A DNA stretch of 64,000 nucleotides from Clostridium bowmanii (GCF_018861315.1 NZ_JAHLDL010000005.1:1-64000); one strand, 5' to 3'; positions 8,479 through 17,831 are shown, numbered from the stretch's first letter. Notes: a model not told the origin generated them from the sequence alone. Numbers and translations are program-made.

Positions 8479-10167
8479 ATGGAAAATAATTCAGAAGAAA
8501 CTATAAATAAACTTGAAGAAACCTTAAAAACATATCAAGTTGAGGATAGAGTTAATGAAAAGTTTGATTTACAGATAAAACTTGGAGATTTAATTGAAAA
8601 AAATGGGGATATCGATAGGAGTCTTGAATATTTTAAAAGTGCCTACCAAACCGCTGTGATTTTAGATGATAAGATATATCAAGTGGATGCATTAGTTAAA
8701 ATAGCAGAAGGTTATTTTTATAAGGGTGAAGTACAAGAAAGCATAAAGTATGCAGAAATAGTTGAAAAACTTCTTAAAGACACAGATTATGTTAAGGGAA
8801 AATTAGATATAAGTCTGTATTTACTTAAAGTATATCATATAAAAAATGAATATTATAAAGCAAGAGAAATCGGAAATCAGGCCCTAAAACTTTGCACCGA
8901 AGAATATATTATTTATAAGGGAAGAATTTTAAATGCGATAGCAAATTTATATGATGACATAACTAGTGCAGATGAACATTTAGATTTACTTAAGCAATCA
9001 TTGGTTTCTTTTGAAAGTGGAAATTGTTTGAGAGGAACTTTAGGCATTCTAAATAATATTGGCGTAGTCTATTCAGATAAGTTACAAAACAATGAAAAAG
9101 CACTAGAGTATTTTTTTAAATTAAGGGATCAAAGTGAAGATAGTAACTATTCTGAATTCAATGTATTTGCTTATATTAATATTGGAGAAGAATATTTTAA
9201 TTGTTTAAAATATGAAAAGGCACTTTATTGGTGTAAACTTGCTTTGAAAAAAGCTGAGGAAGCACATTTGGAAGCTATGGTATTTTATGCATATGTAATT
9301 TTAACTAGTATAAATCTAAAATTAAATAATTATGAAGAAGCTTTTGTTTATTTTAAATTAGCTACTAGCGAGCTTGAAATTTACCCAGATCAAGGACCAA
9401 GATTATCTAGGTTTTATAAATCAGTTGCAAATTTATTCTTGCAATTTGGTGAAATTCCTAAAGCTAAACAAAACATTCAATTAGCTTTAGATCTGTTGGG
9501 TAATGAAGAGTCAATAATTAAATGGAACACAGGAATCGTATATGAATTTATAAAACTTAGATGTGCTAAGAATAAGACGGAAATATTAAGGTCTTTAGAA
9601 GGTATAAAATATATACTATCAAAATATAAAAGTTCACAGGTCATCTGCCATATAGTGTATGATGTGGCATTAGATCTTATAGACTTAGAGCAGAGTGAAT
9701 TAGCTTTTAAATTAGTAGATGAATATACAGATATGAAAGCAGAAAGTGAAGATGTAAGGTTAAAGCACAAATATATAGAGGCATTAAGATGTAATAATGA
9801 AGAAAAGGAGCAAATGTTAAATAGTGCACTAGAATTAGCTGTGGAAATAAAGAACTGTGAGCTTCATTTAAAAATTTCTAGTAGTTTAGGAGCATATTAT
9901 TTTAGAGTGCATAACTCTGAAAAAACTAAAACACTTTACCTGGATGTATGCAAACAGATTAAAAATATAATAATTAGTGTCCCAGAAGAATTTAGGATTC
10001 AATATATAAATTTCAATAAATTACTTGATTATTATAACAGGTTAGGCTGTGTTAAACAGGAATTTTCAACTTCATATGTGAATAAATACAAGATATACCA
10101 TTACATTAGCAATAAAGATGAATTAGTAGAGTTTCTTGAAGATTTAGATAAAATTATAACGAATTAG
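8479..10167 (+). CDS. TPR-repeat protein of unknown function
   Basis: 562 aa, soluble, almost wholly helical. TPR-like repeats run through the first 350 residues or so (for example DIDRSLEYFKSAYQTA, KALEYFFKLRD, YEKALYWCKLALKKA, YEEAFVYFKLATSEL). No catalytic or DNA-binding domain is visible, so it is probably a scaffold or a sensor of a partner protein. It follows the orphan kinase by 73 nt with no terminator between, so the two may be cotranscribed; a link with kinase signalling is inference only. The C-terminal 200 residues are more diverged repeats. Confidence 0.8.
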   Translation: MENNSEETINKLEETLKTYQVEDRVNEKFDLQIKLGDLIEKNGDIDRSLEYFKSAYQTAVILDDKIYQVDALVKIAEGYFYKGEVQESIKYAEIVEKLLKDTDYVKGKLDISLYLLKVYHIKNEYYKAREIGNQALKLCTEEYIIYKGRILNAIANLYDDITSADEHLDLLKQSLVSFESGNCLRGTLGILNNIGVVYSDKLQNNEKALEYFFKLRDQSEDSNYSEFNVFAYINIGEEYFNCLKYEKALYWCKLALKKAEEAHLEAMVFYAYVILTSINLKLNNYEEAFVYFKLATSELEIYPDQGPRLSRFYKSVANLFLQFGEIPKAKQNIQLALDLLGNEESIIKWNTGIVYEFIKLRCAKNKTEILRSLEGIKYILSKYKSSQVICHIVYDVALDLIDLEQSELAFKLVDEYTDMKAESEDVRLKHKYIEALRCNNEEKEQMLNSALELAVEIKNCELHLKISSSLGAYYFRVHNSEKTKTLYLDVCKQIKNIIISVPEEFRIQYINFNKLLDYYNRLGCVKQEFSTSYVNKYKIYHYISNKDELVEFLEDLDKIITN

Positions 10168-10207
10168 CAACGAAAATATTCAGCTTTTTAATCCTATTTA
10201 TATAGAG

Positions 10208-10243
10208 GAGCAGAGATTAAGTATCTCTGCTCTTATTTATTTT
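10208..10243 (+). terminator. Intrinsic terminator after TPR gene
   Basis: A perfect 10-bp stem GAGCAGAGAT / ATCTCTGCTC with a TAAGT loop is followed by TTATTTATTTTT. Confidence 0.88.
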
Positions 10244-10520
10244 TAGCATGAATATTTTGATCTAATACTACATAATAGAATGATTTTTCACTATATATGT
10301 ATAAAGGAGTATTTTGAATGAAAGAAAACTTTAACTCCTACGGAATTTGAAATTAGAGAGCTGCATTTAAAATTTTACATTATTGATTTAATACCCCAAA
10401 ATATTTATACTTTGAGGGTATTTTGCTTGTTATTTATTTGATTGTGACTTATCATTAAGTAGTATAACTAAACTTATAAGAATGGCAAGTTAAATAATAT
10501 TTGCTTGTTTGGAGGATTAT
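10244..10520 (+). other. Intergenic region with possible small ORF remnant
   Basis: A ribosome-like AAGGAG precedes an ATG at 10318 that stops after ten codons. A one-base shift opens KKTLTPTEFEIRELH and continues to about 10440. This might be a frameshifted small gene, but I do not recognise it. A terminator-like hairpin (AATACCCC...GAGGGTATT, about 10391-10425) follows. Nothing else is evident before the GGAGG of the next gene. Confidence 0.3.
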
Positions 10521-11759
10521 ATGTCAAAGATTAAGAAATACATTATTATATCAGTAATTGTAGCACTATTTGGAGAAATATATTTTTATCCATTTGAGAG
10601 TCAATTTAAATTTTCGGCAGGAGTGATAATTTTCAATTTATGCATACTAATAATGGATGACATGTCAGAAGTAACAATGGCGATTTTGTGTGGACTCGGT
10701 GTATTTATGACAAGAAGTACTTTTGGCATATTACTGTTGCACCAGGCGCTTATAGATACAGTAGCTTTTAATTTTCCATCACTTGTATATTATTTAATCT
10801 ATGGAGTCCTGCTTTGGGCTACTAAAGTTAAAAAATATAGGCATAATATAGTAAATACTATTTTTTTATTAGCATTGACGGATTCACTATCTAATATAAT
10901 TGAAGCCTTGATGCGAAATAATATTAACTTCTATATAGTAAGAATTATAATTTTTGTAGGGTTTATTAGAGCATCTGGAACCTACTTGGCATATCTCACT
11001 AATAATAAACAAAAATTATTTATATTGAATAGTGAGCATCAAAAGAGATATACAGAACTAAATTTGCTGATATCAAATATACAGGCAGAAATGTTTTATT
11101 TAAAGAAGTCTATGAATGATATCGAAAAGGTAATGTCGAAAAGCTATAGTTTATATGAAACCTATAAAAACAATGAATATTTAAGGGAAAAAACCTTGGA
11201 CATTGCTAGAGAGGTACATGAAATTAAAAAAGATCATTATAGAGTGTTAAAAGGATTTGAGGCACTCCTAGAAAATTTTGAGGATGAAGATTCTATGTCA
11301 CTTTCAAATATCTTTACTATTATTAAAGATAATACTAGTAGATATATAAAGGAAAGTCAAAAGGAAATAGTAATATCATTTGAATATGAAAAGGATTTTA
11401 CTGTTAGGGCTCATTATAATTTATTTGTTGTGCTTAATAATCTAATTGTAAATAGTATAGATGACTGTGAAAATGGCGATTACATTAAAATATCTGAAAG
11501 AGAAGATGAAAATAATATATATTTTGAGGTAGGTGACACAGGGAAAGGTATTGATGAAGATATTATCCCATATATTTTCAATCCAGGGTTTACTACTAAG
11601 TATGATGAAATAACAGGGAAGTCTTCTACGGGCATAGGACTTTCACATGTGAAAAATATTATTGATGATTTAGGTGGACTTATAGAAGTAAAATCAGAGG
11701 GAACCTTAGGGACTACTTTTATATTAAAAATACCTAGAAAATCATTGAATGGAGGATAA
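10521..11759 (+). CDS. GlnK/YcbA-type membrane sensor histidine kinase
   Basis: About 412 aa. The N-terminal half (to about residue 160) has five or six membrane segments. A coiled stretch follows with the probable phospho-His region REVHEIKKDHYRVLKGF, then a HATPase_c domain (NNLIVNSIDDC, DTGKGIDEDI, STGIGLSHVKNII). The frame is open from a TTG at 10509, but GGAGG at 10511-10515 shows the start is the ATG at 10521. It ends 2 nt before the response regulator. The HK plus YcbB-domain pair corresponds to B. subtilis GlnK-GlnL, which controls glutamine uptake and use. Here the next genes are glutamate carriers, so it likely senses glutamate or glutamine. Confidence 0.85.
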   Translation: MSKIKKYIIISVIVALFGEIYFYPFESQFKFSAGVIIFNLCILIMDDMSEVTMAILCGLGVFMTRSTFGILLLHQALIDTVAFNFPSLVYYLIYGVLLWATKVKKYRHNIVNTIFLLALTDSLSNIIEALMRNNINFYIVRIIIFVGFIRASGTYLAYLTNNKQKLFILNSEHQKRYTELNLLISNIQAEMFYLKKSMNDIEKVMSKSYSLYETYKNNEYLREKTLDIAREVHEIKKDHYRVLKGFEALLENFEDEDSMSLSNIFTIIKDNTSRYIKESQKEIVISFEYEKDFTVRAHYNLFVVLNNLIVNSIDDCENGDYIKISEREDENNIYFEVGDTGKGIDEDIIPYIFNPGFTTKYDEITGKSSTGIGLSHVKNIIDDLGGLIEVKSEGTLGTTFILKIPRKSLNGG

Positions 11760-11761
11760 CT

Positions 11762-12637
11762 ATGAAAGAAACATTTTTAATCCTAGATGATGATGTTAAT
11801 ATTAGAAAAATGCTAGGAATTCTCATAAAAAAAAATGATCTTGGAAAGGTTATATGTGAAATAGATAGTGGGAAAGATGCTGTGCAAGAAATATTATTTT
11901 ATAATCCAGATATAATACTCATTGATCTTTTGCTTCCTGTAGTGGATGGCATTGAAATAATGAAGGAGAGCAAGAAGCAAGGATATAAAGGTAAGTTTAT
12001 TATGATATCTCAAGTTGAAGATGAGTCAGTTGTATCGAAGGCATATGAAAGTGGAATAATTTTCTTTATAAGTAAACCAATAAACAGCATAGAGGTTATT
12101 AATGTTATAAAAGGCATATGTCATAATATTGAGCTTGAAAATTCCCTAGCACTTATAAAAAATGCAGTATTAAATTTAAACAGTGATAAAAGCATAGGAA
12201 AAGAGTTACTTATAGAGGATGGAATAAGTAATATTTTTGCTGATATAGGTATTGCTGGTTCTGCAGGAAGTAACGAGTTAATTGTGATTATACATAAAAT
12301 AGTAGATTTTAAAAAAAGAAATCCAACTTCTACATATAAGTTGCAAAAAATATATCACGAAATCATACTGGAAGAGAAAGGTGATGAAAATCTAAATGCA
12401 AATAAAAAAGCTCTAGAACAAAGGGTGAGAAGAACAATTCAAAAGGCATTGGAGACTATATCAGAGCTGGGTTGTGATGATTATAGTAGTAGTATATTTA
12501 TGGAATATAGTACTTTATTATTTGACTTTAAACAAGTAAGACAGGAAATGAGACATATAAACAATGCACAGGAAGAGCAAGGGAAAATAAATACTAAAAA
12601 ATTCATTGAAAGTATTATTACCAAGTTAGGCTCATAA
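11762..12637 (+). CDS. Response regulator with YcbB (GlnL-type) output domain
   Basis: 291 aa. The receiver domain occupies residues 1-120, with acidic pocket DDD near 8-10, phospho-acceptor Asp in IILIDLLLPVVDG near 58, and Lys in SKPI near 107. The C-terminal half matches the YcbB output domain, including the KKALEQRVRRTIQKALETISELG stretch seen in GlnL. The domain is DNA-binding in that family. It is coupled to the upstream kinase (2-nt gap) and is followed 185 nt later by gltS, the likely target. The gap to gltS holds phased 9-bp repeats that could be binding sites. Confidence 0.85.
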   Translation: MKETFLILDDDVNIRKMLGILIKKNDLGKVICEIDSGKDAVQEILFYNPDIILIDLLLPVVDGIEIMKESKKQGYKGKFIMISQVEDESVVSKAYESGIIFFISKPINSIEVINVIKGICHNIELENSLALIKNAVLNLNSDKSIGKELLIEDGISNIFADIGIAGSAGSNELIVIIHKIVDFKKRNPTSTYKLQKIYHEIILEEKGDENLNANKKALEQRVRRTIQKALETISELGCDDYSSSIFMEYSTLLFDFKQVRQEMRHINNAQEEQGKINTKKFIESIITKLGS

Positions 12638-12672
12638 TTATTTTAATAGTTTAGATTAATGTCATGATAAAA

Positions 12673-12717
12673 GGTGTGAAAGATGTGAAAGGCGTGAAAG
12701 GCATGAATAGTATGAAA
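12673..12717 (+). repeat. Five phased 9-bp repeats upstream of gltS
   Basis: Five consecutive 9-mers: GGTGTGAAA, GATGTGAAA, GGCGTGAAA, GGCATGAAT and AGTATGAAA. The core TGAA is kept in all, and they end about 35 nt upstream of the inferred -35 region of gltS. They could be iterated operator half-sites or a simple decaying repeat. The second gltS lacks them. Confidence 0.6.
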
Positions 12718-12751
12718 ATTTTATTTTTTAATGAAGTATTTTGTAGTATTG

Positions 12752-12780
12752 TGTTGTTATTAGTATGCACTCTTTATAAT
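12752..12780 (+). promoter_or_regulatory. Promoter of first gltS
   Basis: TGTTGT, 17-nt spacer, TATAAT. The surrounding 40 nt (TGTAGTATTGTGTTGTTATT...TATAAT) is repeated almost unchanged in front of the second gltS (14281-14316), so it is likely both promoter and control site. Confidence 0.55.
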
Positions 12781-12822
12781 ATATTATATAATGTAATATA
12801 AAAAAATAAGGGGGTATAACAA

Positions 12823-14034
12823 ATGGATTTTAAATTAGATATGGTTCAAGCAGCAGCACTCGCAGTTGTTGTCTTATTTATAGGACAAAAGATTAAAAAT
12901 AGGTTACCTGTTTTAGATAGGTACTGTATACCGGCACCAGTAATTGGAGGTTTGCTTTTTGCAATAATAACTTTAATATTAAAAGTAAGTGGCTTATTGG
13001 TTTTTGATATGGATGTAACTCTTCAAAAATTATTTATGACGGCATTCTTTACAACTATTGGTTTCACTGCAAGTCTTAAACTACTAAAAAAAGGTGGAAA
13101 AGGGGTTTTTATTTTTTTAGGAGTATCCGTAGTACTTGTAATTCTTCAAGATATTACAGGGATTACACTTGCTAAAATGTTTAATCTAAATCCACTTATA
13201 GGTCTTAGTACAGCTTCTGTTCCTATGGTAGGTGGGCATGGAACAGCAGGTGCTTTTGGTCCAATATTCGAAAAAGCAGGTGCAGTAGGTGCATCAACAG
13301 TAGCAATGGCATCAGCAACATTTGGTTTAATTATGGGTAGCATAATTGGCGGACCAATAGGAAAAAGGTTAATCGATAAAAACAATCTTTCATACCCTAT
13401 GAAAACGATTAATGCATCCGCTACGGATAAAGAAGTAGCATCTACAAAAGAAGAAACTGGGAAACAGTTGATTCCTGAAAACTTTATGGGTGCTGTATCT
13501 CAGATATTTTTAGCAATGGGAATAGGTACAATTATATCTATGCTTCTAGAGAAAACAGGTATGACTTTCCCAGTATATATAGGCGCGATGTTTGCAGCTG
13601 CAATTATAAGAAATATATCTGATTCTACAAGTTTATTTAAAGTTAATTTAGAAGAAATTGATATTATAGGAGGAATTTCATTATCTATATTCCTATCTAT
13701 GGCATTAATGGGATTAAAACTATGGCAATTAGCAGATTTAGCAGTACCTCTAATAGTAATGTTATTAGCTCAAACAGTATTAATGGGATTGTTTGCATAT
13801 TTTGTAACCTTCAATTTAATGGGTAGAGATTATGATGCAGCAGTAATGTGCTCTGGTAATTGTGGATTTGGTATGGGAGCTACTCCAAATGCAATGGCTA
13901 ACATGGGTGCTATGACAGATAAATATGGCCATGCTCCAAGAGCATTTTTTATAGTGCCATTGGTGGGAAGTTTATTTATAGATTTCTGTAACGCCGGAAT
14001 CATTACCACATTTATGAATGTTTTTGGAAAGTAA
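12823..14034 (+). CDS. gltS: Sodium/glutamate symporter GltS (copy 1)
   Basis: 403 aa, typical of GltS; about 10 membrane segments arranged as two inverted halves. It imports glutamate with Na+. Seen: IPAPVIGGLLFA near 35-46, PMVGGHGTAGAFGP near 130-143 (the family's first reentrant loop), and CGFGMGATPNAMANM near 349-363 (second reentrant loop). The ribosome site GGGGG lies before the ATG. It probably answers to the GlnK/GlnL-type pair just upstream. It is very similar to the next gene, and both promoter region and terminator are duplicated with it. Confidence 0.94.
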   Translation: MDFKLDMVQAAALAVVVLFIGQKIKNRLPVLDRYCIPAPVIGGLLFAIITLILKVSGLLVFDMDVTLQKLFMTAFFTTIGFTASLKLLKKGGKGVFIFLGVSVVLVILQDITGITLAKMFNLNPLIGLSTASVPMVGGHGTAGAFGPIFEKAGAVGASTVAMASATFGLIMGSIIGGPIGKRLIDKNNLSYPMKTINASATDKEVASTKEETGKQLIPENFMGAVSQIFLAMGIGTIISMLLEKTGMTFPVYIGAMFAAAIIRNISDSTSLFKVNLEEIDIIGGISLSIFLSMALMGLKLWQLADLAVPLIVMLLAQTVLMGLFAYFVTFNLMGRDYDAAVMCSGNCGFGMGATPNAMANMGAMTDKYGHAPRAFFIVPLVGSLFIDFCNAGIITTFMNVFGK

Positions 14035-14080
14035 TAAACTCTTTTACTTTCACAGTTCTATAATTTAATATGGTTCAAAG

Positions 14081-14122
14081 TATGTATTACTAAAAGCAAT
14101 CTTTAGTAATACATATTTTTTT
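14081..14122 (+). terminator. Terminator of gltS copy 1
   Basis: Stem TATGTATTACTAAAAG / CTTTAGTAATACATA followed by eight Ts. It is nearly identical to the terminator after gltS copy 2. Confidence 0.85.
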
Positions 14123-14357
14123 TATGCTAAACAGTAGTGTATAATGAAGTTTTATGAAAGCATATAGTTTAGTGTTTTGAAGAATAATAGACAAGCTATT
14201 TATGCAATTGTTAAAAAAATGAAAATAGTTAAAAGAATACCAATAGTTTGAAAAATTAATTTATTTCTGAAAGAAACTGTAGCATTGTGTCGTTATTTGT
14301 AGAAGCTCTGTATAATTTAATTAGAAACTAAAAAATATTATTCAGGGGGTATAGCAA
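14123..14357 (+). promoter_or_regulatory. Promoter region of second gltS
   Basis: TGTCGT, 17-nt spacer, TATAAT at 14288-14316, within a block that matches the upstream block of gltS copy 1. The phased 9-bp repeats seen before copy 1 are absent. The rest is featureless AT-rich DNA. Confidence 0.55.
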
Positions 14358-15566
14358 ATGGCATTTAAGTTAGATATGGTTCAAGCAGCGGCACTAGCGG
14401 TTGTTGTCTTGTTTATAGGACAACAAATTAAAAATAAGTTAGGTTTTTTAGATAAGTATTGTATACCGGCACCAGTAATTGGAGGTTTGCTTTTTGCAGT
14501 AATAACTTTAATATTAAAGGTAAGTAACGTATTGGTTTTTGATATGGACATAACTCTTCAAAAATTATTTATGACGGCATTCTTTACAACTATTGGTTTT
14601 ACTGCAAGTCTTAAACTACTAAAAAAAGGCGGCACAGGGGTATTTATATTTTTGGGAATATCAGTAGTACTTGTAATTCTTCAAGATATTACAGGAATTA
14701 CACTTGCTAAGGTCTTTGGTCTGAATCCTCTTATAGGTCTCAGTACAGCTTCTGTTCCTATGGTTGGTGGACATGGTACCGCTGGTGCCTTTGGTCCAAT
14801 ATTTGAAAAAGCAGGTGCAGCAGGTGCAACAACAGTAGCAATGGCATCGGCAACCTTTGGTTTAATTATGGGTAGCATCATTGGAGGACCTATAGGTAAA
14901 CGATTAATTGAAAAAAAGAATCTTTCATACCCTATGAAAACGATTAATTCTGATGTGGCTAATGAAGCAGCAGCAACAAAAGAAGAAACTAGGAAACAGT
15001 TGAATCCTGAAAACTTTATGGGTGCTGTATCTCAGATACTCTTAGCAATGGGATTAGGTACAGTTATATCCATGCTTCTCGAAAAAACAGGAATGACTTT
15101 TCCGGTATATATAGGTGCTATGTTTGCAGCCGCAATTATAAGAAATATATCTGATTCTACAAGTTCATTTAAAATTAACTTAGAAGAAATTGATATATTG
15201 GGAGGCATTTCATTATCTATATTCCTATCTATGGCATTAATGGGATTAAAGTTATGGCAATTAGCGGATTTAGCACTTCCCTTAATAGTGATGTTATTAG
15301 CTCAAGCATTACTAGTTGGATTGTTTGCATATTTCGTAACCTTTAATTTAATGGGTAGAGATTATGATGCAGCAGTAATGGCTTCTGGTAATTGTGGATT
15401 TGGTATGGGTGCTACACCAAATGCAATGGCTAATATGGAAGCTTTGACAATAAAATACGGTATTGCTCCAAAAGCATTTTTTATAGTTCCACTGGTGGGA
15501 AGCTTATTTATAGATTTCTGTAATGCTGGAATTATTACTACATTTATGAATGTTTTTGGGAAATAA
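14358..15566 (+). CDS. gltS: Sodium/glutamate symporter GltS (copy 2)
   Basis: 402 aa and nearly the same sequence as the preceding carrier, including both reentrant-loop motifs (PMVGGHGTAGAFGP and CGFGMGATPNAMANM). The most variable region is the central cytoplasmic linker near residue 200 (SDVANEAAATKEETRKQ against SATDKEVASTKEETGKQ). This is a tandem duplication that carried promoter and terminator, followed by modest divergence. Separate promoters suggest separate expression. The copies might differ in affinity or in glutamate versus aspartate use; that is not visible. Confidence 0.94.
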   Translation: MAFKLDMVQAAALAVVVLFIGQQIKNKLGFLDKYCIPAPVIGGLLFAVITLILKVSNVLVFDMDITLQKLFMTAFFTTIGFTASLKLLKKGGTGVFIFLGISVVLVILQDITGITLAKVFGLNPLIGLSTASVPMVGGHGTAGAFGPIFEKAGAAGATTVAMASATFGLIMGSIIGGPIGKRLIEKKNLSYPMKTINSDVANEAAATKEETRKQLNPENFMGAVSQILLAMGLGTVISMLLEKTGMTFPVYIGAMFAAAIIRNISDSTSSFKINLEEIDILGGISLSIFLSMALMGLKLWQLADLALPLIVMLLAQALLVGLFAYFVTFNLMGRDYDAAVMASGNCGFGMGATPNAMANMEALTIKYGIAPKAFFIVPLVGSLFIDFCNAGIITTFMNVFGK

Positions 15567-15610
15567 TAAAGTCATTTAATTTCACAATTTTATAATTTAA
15601 TATGTTCCAA

Positions 15611-15655
15611 AGTATATATTACTAAAAGAACCTTTTAGTAATATATACTTTTTTT
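15611..15655 (+). terminator. Terminator of gltS copy 2
   Basis: Stem AGTATATATTACTAAAAG / CTTTTAGTAATATATACT followed by a T-run; a homolog of the copy-1 terminator. Confidence 0.87.
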
Positions 15656-15801
15656 ATGACGTAAAATTTAGTATGGACAAAAGGCAGACGTCATTTTCCT
15701 ATCATACAAATGGAGTTTTTGCTAAGGATTTTCAAAGTATGTCTTGATAAAAAAAACTATGAACTTTATAATTGTTATATAAGCTTAAGGGAAGGTGACA
15801 A

Positions 15802-17538
15802 ATGGATACAATTAATAATTACTATAATGAAGTTATATGTAGTATTAATGAAGGTGTTATTGTTATAGACAACAGAGGTATTGTAAAAATAATTAATAAT
15901 GCAGCTGAAAAAATGTTAATGGTTAATGCAAAAGATAGCATAGGAAAATGCATATTAACTGTAGTTCCACATAGTGAATTATTAAGTGTAATTGAAAATG
16001 GAGATACACAAATAAATATAGAAGAGGAAAAATTTATTGTAACTCGTAAATCAATAATTGAAAATGGCGAAGTAATAGGTGGACTTCAAATATTTAGTGA
16101 AAAAAAAGATTGCAAAACATTAATTGATTTACAAAATACTACAGTAACTAGTTCGCAAAATAATGGTAATGTTTCCGACAATATTTTAAATACAATTATT
16201 AATACTGTAAACGAGTGTGTAGTGGTGGTAGATAAAAATGGGATAATAACCATGATGAGTAATGCATATAAAGAACTTATTAATTGTGAAAATCCTGAGG
16301 GAAAGCATGTGACGGATGTTATTGAAAACACAAAAGTACATATAGTAGCAAAGACTGGCGAAAAACAATTTGGTGAAATTCAAGAGACCAATGGGCACAA
16401 GATGATTTCAATGAGAGTGCCTATAGTGGAAGATGGGAAAACTGTAGGGGCCATTGAAAAAGTCATGTTTAAGGATTTAAGCAATTTTAAAATATTAAGC
16501 AATAAATTATCCAATTTAGAAAAAGAGTTTGAATACTATAAAAATGGGTTGAGTGGGGATGGAAAAGCAATATATACTTTTCGTAATATTATAGGGCACA
16601 GTGCAAAGAGCCGCGAGGTAATGCACCTGGCGAGAAGAGTAGCTAAGATAGATTCAAACGTTTTAATTACTGGTGAAAGTGGAACGGGTAAAGAACTTTT
16701 CGCTCACTCAATTCACAATGCCAGCAGTAGATGTCTAAAGCCCTTTGTAAAAATTAATTGCGGCGCTATTCCAGCAGAGCTTTTTGAGTCGGAAATGTTT
16801 GGCTATGAGGAGGGTGCTTTTACTGGTGCTAAAAGATCGGGTAAAAAGGGTAAGTTTGAACATGCCAATGGTGGCACCATTTTATTAGATGAAATTGGCG
16901 ATATGCCTATGAATATGCAAGTTAAACTACTAAGGGTTATTCAAGAAAAAGAGTTAGTGAGAGTTGGCGGGAATGATGTTATTCAAGTTGATGTAAGAGT
17001 TATTGCCTCTACTAATAAGTCCTTAGAAAAGTTAATTAAAGATGGTGAATTTAGAGAAGATTTGTATTATAGGTTGGATGTTATGCATTTGAAATTGCCG
17101 TCACTTAGGGAAAGAATAGAGGATATTGAGGAATTATCAAATGTACTTAGGATGAAGATAAGTAAAAAATATGGTGTTTACTCTGAGGGAATTTCAAGTG
17201 AAGCCATTGATTATTTAAAATCATATAATTGGCCCGGGAATATAAGACAACTTGAGAATGTAATAGAAAGAGCTATAAATCTTTTAGAGGGAGAGCTTTG
17301 TATAGGACCTAAACATTTGCCGGAGAAGATAATTAGGAATAAGGTGAAAAAATATTCATTAGGAAATAATTATTTGAAAGATGTTGTTGAAACTCTTGAA
17401 AAAGATCTTATTATGCAATGTATCAAGAAAACTGGTGGAAATAAAAAAGAAACAGCAAAAATATTAGGGCTTAGCAGAGCTGGATTATATAAAAAATTAA
17501 ACCGGTATAATTTAATAAAAGAGACTTATCTACAATAG
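15802..17538 (+). CDS. Sigma-54-dependent activator with two PAS domains
   Basis: 578 aa. Two PAS-type sensor domains (about residues 5-100 and 130-220) are followed by an AAA+ domain with Walker A GESGTGKE near 292, the sigma-54 contact loop GAFTGA near 339, Walker B GGTILLDEIGDMP, and a C-terminal Fis-type HTH (GGNKKETAKILGLSRAGLYKKL). It should open sigma-54 promoters on binding upstream sites. A sigma-54 promoter lies 280 nt downstream of its stop, in front of the thiolase gene, and palindromes that could be its binding sites lie between. The signal sensed is unknown; no receiver domain is present, so it is not a two-component regulator. Confidence 0.93.
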   Translation: MDTINNYYNEVICSINEGVIVIDNRGIVKIINNAAEKMLMVNAKDSIGKCILTVVPHSELLSVIENGDTQINIEEEKFIVTRKSIIENGEVIGGLQIFSEKKDCKTLIDLQNTTVTSSQNNGNVSDNILNTIINTVNECVVVVDKNGIITMMSNAYKELINCENPEGKHVTDVIENTKVHIVAKTGEKQFGEIQETNGHKMISMRVPIVEDGKTVGAIEKVMFKDLSNFKILSNKLSNLEKEFEYYKNGLSGDGKAIYTFRNIIGHSAKSREVMHLARRVAKIDSNVLITGESGTGKELFAHSIHNASSRCLKPFVKINCGAIPAELFESEMFGYEEGAFTGAKRSGKKGKFEHANGGTILLDEIGDMPMNMQVKLLRVIQEKELVRVGGNDVIQVDVRVIASTNKSLEKLIKDGEFREDLYYRLDVMHLKLPSLRERIEDIEELSNVLRMKISKKYGVYSEGISSEAIDYLKSYNWPGNIRQLENVIERAINLLEGELCIGPKHLPEKIIRNKVKKYSLGNNYLKDVVETLEKDLIMQCIKKTGGNKKETAKILGLSRAGLYKKLNRYNLIKETYLQ

Positions 17539-17540
17539 TA

Positions 17541-17575
17541 CACATGTAAACTAAGTTTACAAGTGCTGTTTTTAT
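17541..17575 (+). terminator. Hairpin after the sigma-54 activator gene; also a palindrome
   Basis: TGTAAACTAAGTTTACA (17545-17561) is a perfect palindrome within a longer stem ending in CTGTTTTTAT. It reads as an intrinsic terminator but could also be an activator site, since it lies about 270 nt upstream of a sigma-54 promoter. Confidence 0.6.
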
Positions 17576-17608
17576 ATAAATAATTGTTACTGTAATTTAG
17601 GTAATAAC

Positions 17609-17628
17609 CACATGAAAAATTTTATGTG
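17609..17628. promoter_or_regulatory. Candidate upstream activator site for the thiolase promoter
   Basis: A near-perfect 20-bp inverted repeat, CACATGAAAAATTTTATGTG, about 190 nt upstream of the -24 box, a usual distance for enhancer sites of sigma-54 activators. Assignment to the neighbouring activator is inference. Confidence 0.45.
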
Positions 17629-17814
17629 TAGTTATATAAACGCATTGAAAACACTTTTAGTGATTTTTTTAACAATAAGGTTATAATATTAACAAACTAA
17701 AAGTATAGAAATTCTTTGAATTATTAATGTTAACTAGGTTTACACTTACTGTTGAAATTTGTGTTATAATAAGGAAAGAGGTTGATATAGTGCACTTTAT
17801 AAGAATTTATCAAC

Positions 17815-17831
17815 TTGGCATGAAAAATGCT
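17815..17831 (+). promoter_or_regulatory. Sigma-54 promoter upstream of thiolase
   Basis: TTGGCATGAAAAATGCT fits the -24/-12 consensus: GG and GC are separated by exactly 10 nt (GG 17817-17818, GC 17829-17830). It lies about 97 nt before the thiolase start, with a sigma-54 activator gene immediately upstream. A TATAAT at 17765-17770 might give extra sigma-A transcription. Confidence 0.75.

Noticed and set aside
10318-10440. Small frameshifted gene after the TPR protein
   Set aside because: The ribosome site is good, but the frame is only ten codons and the shifted continuation is not a family I recognise; kept only as a note.
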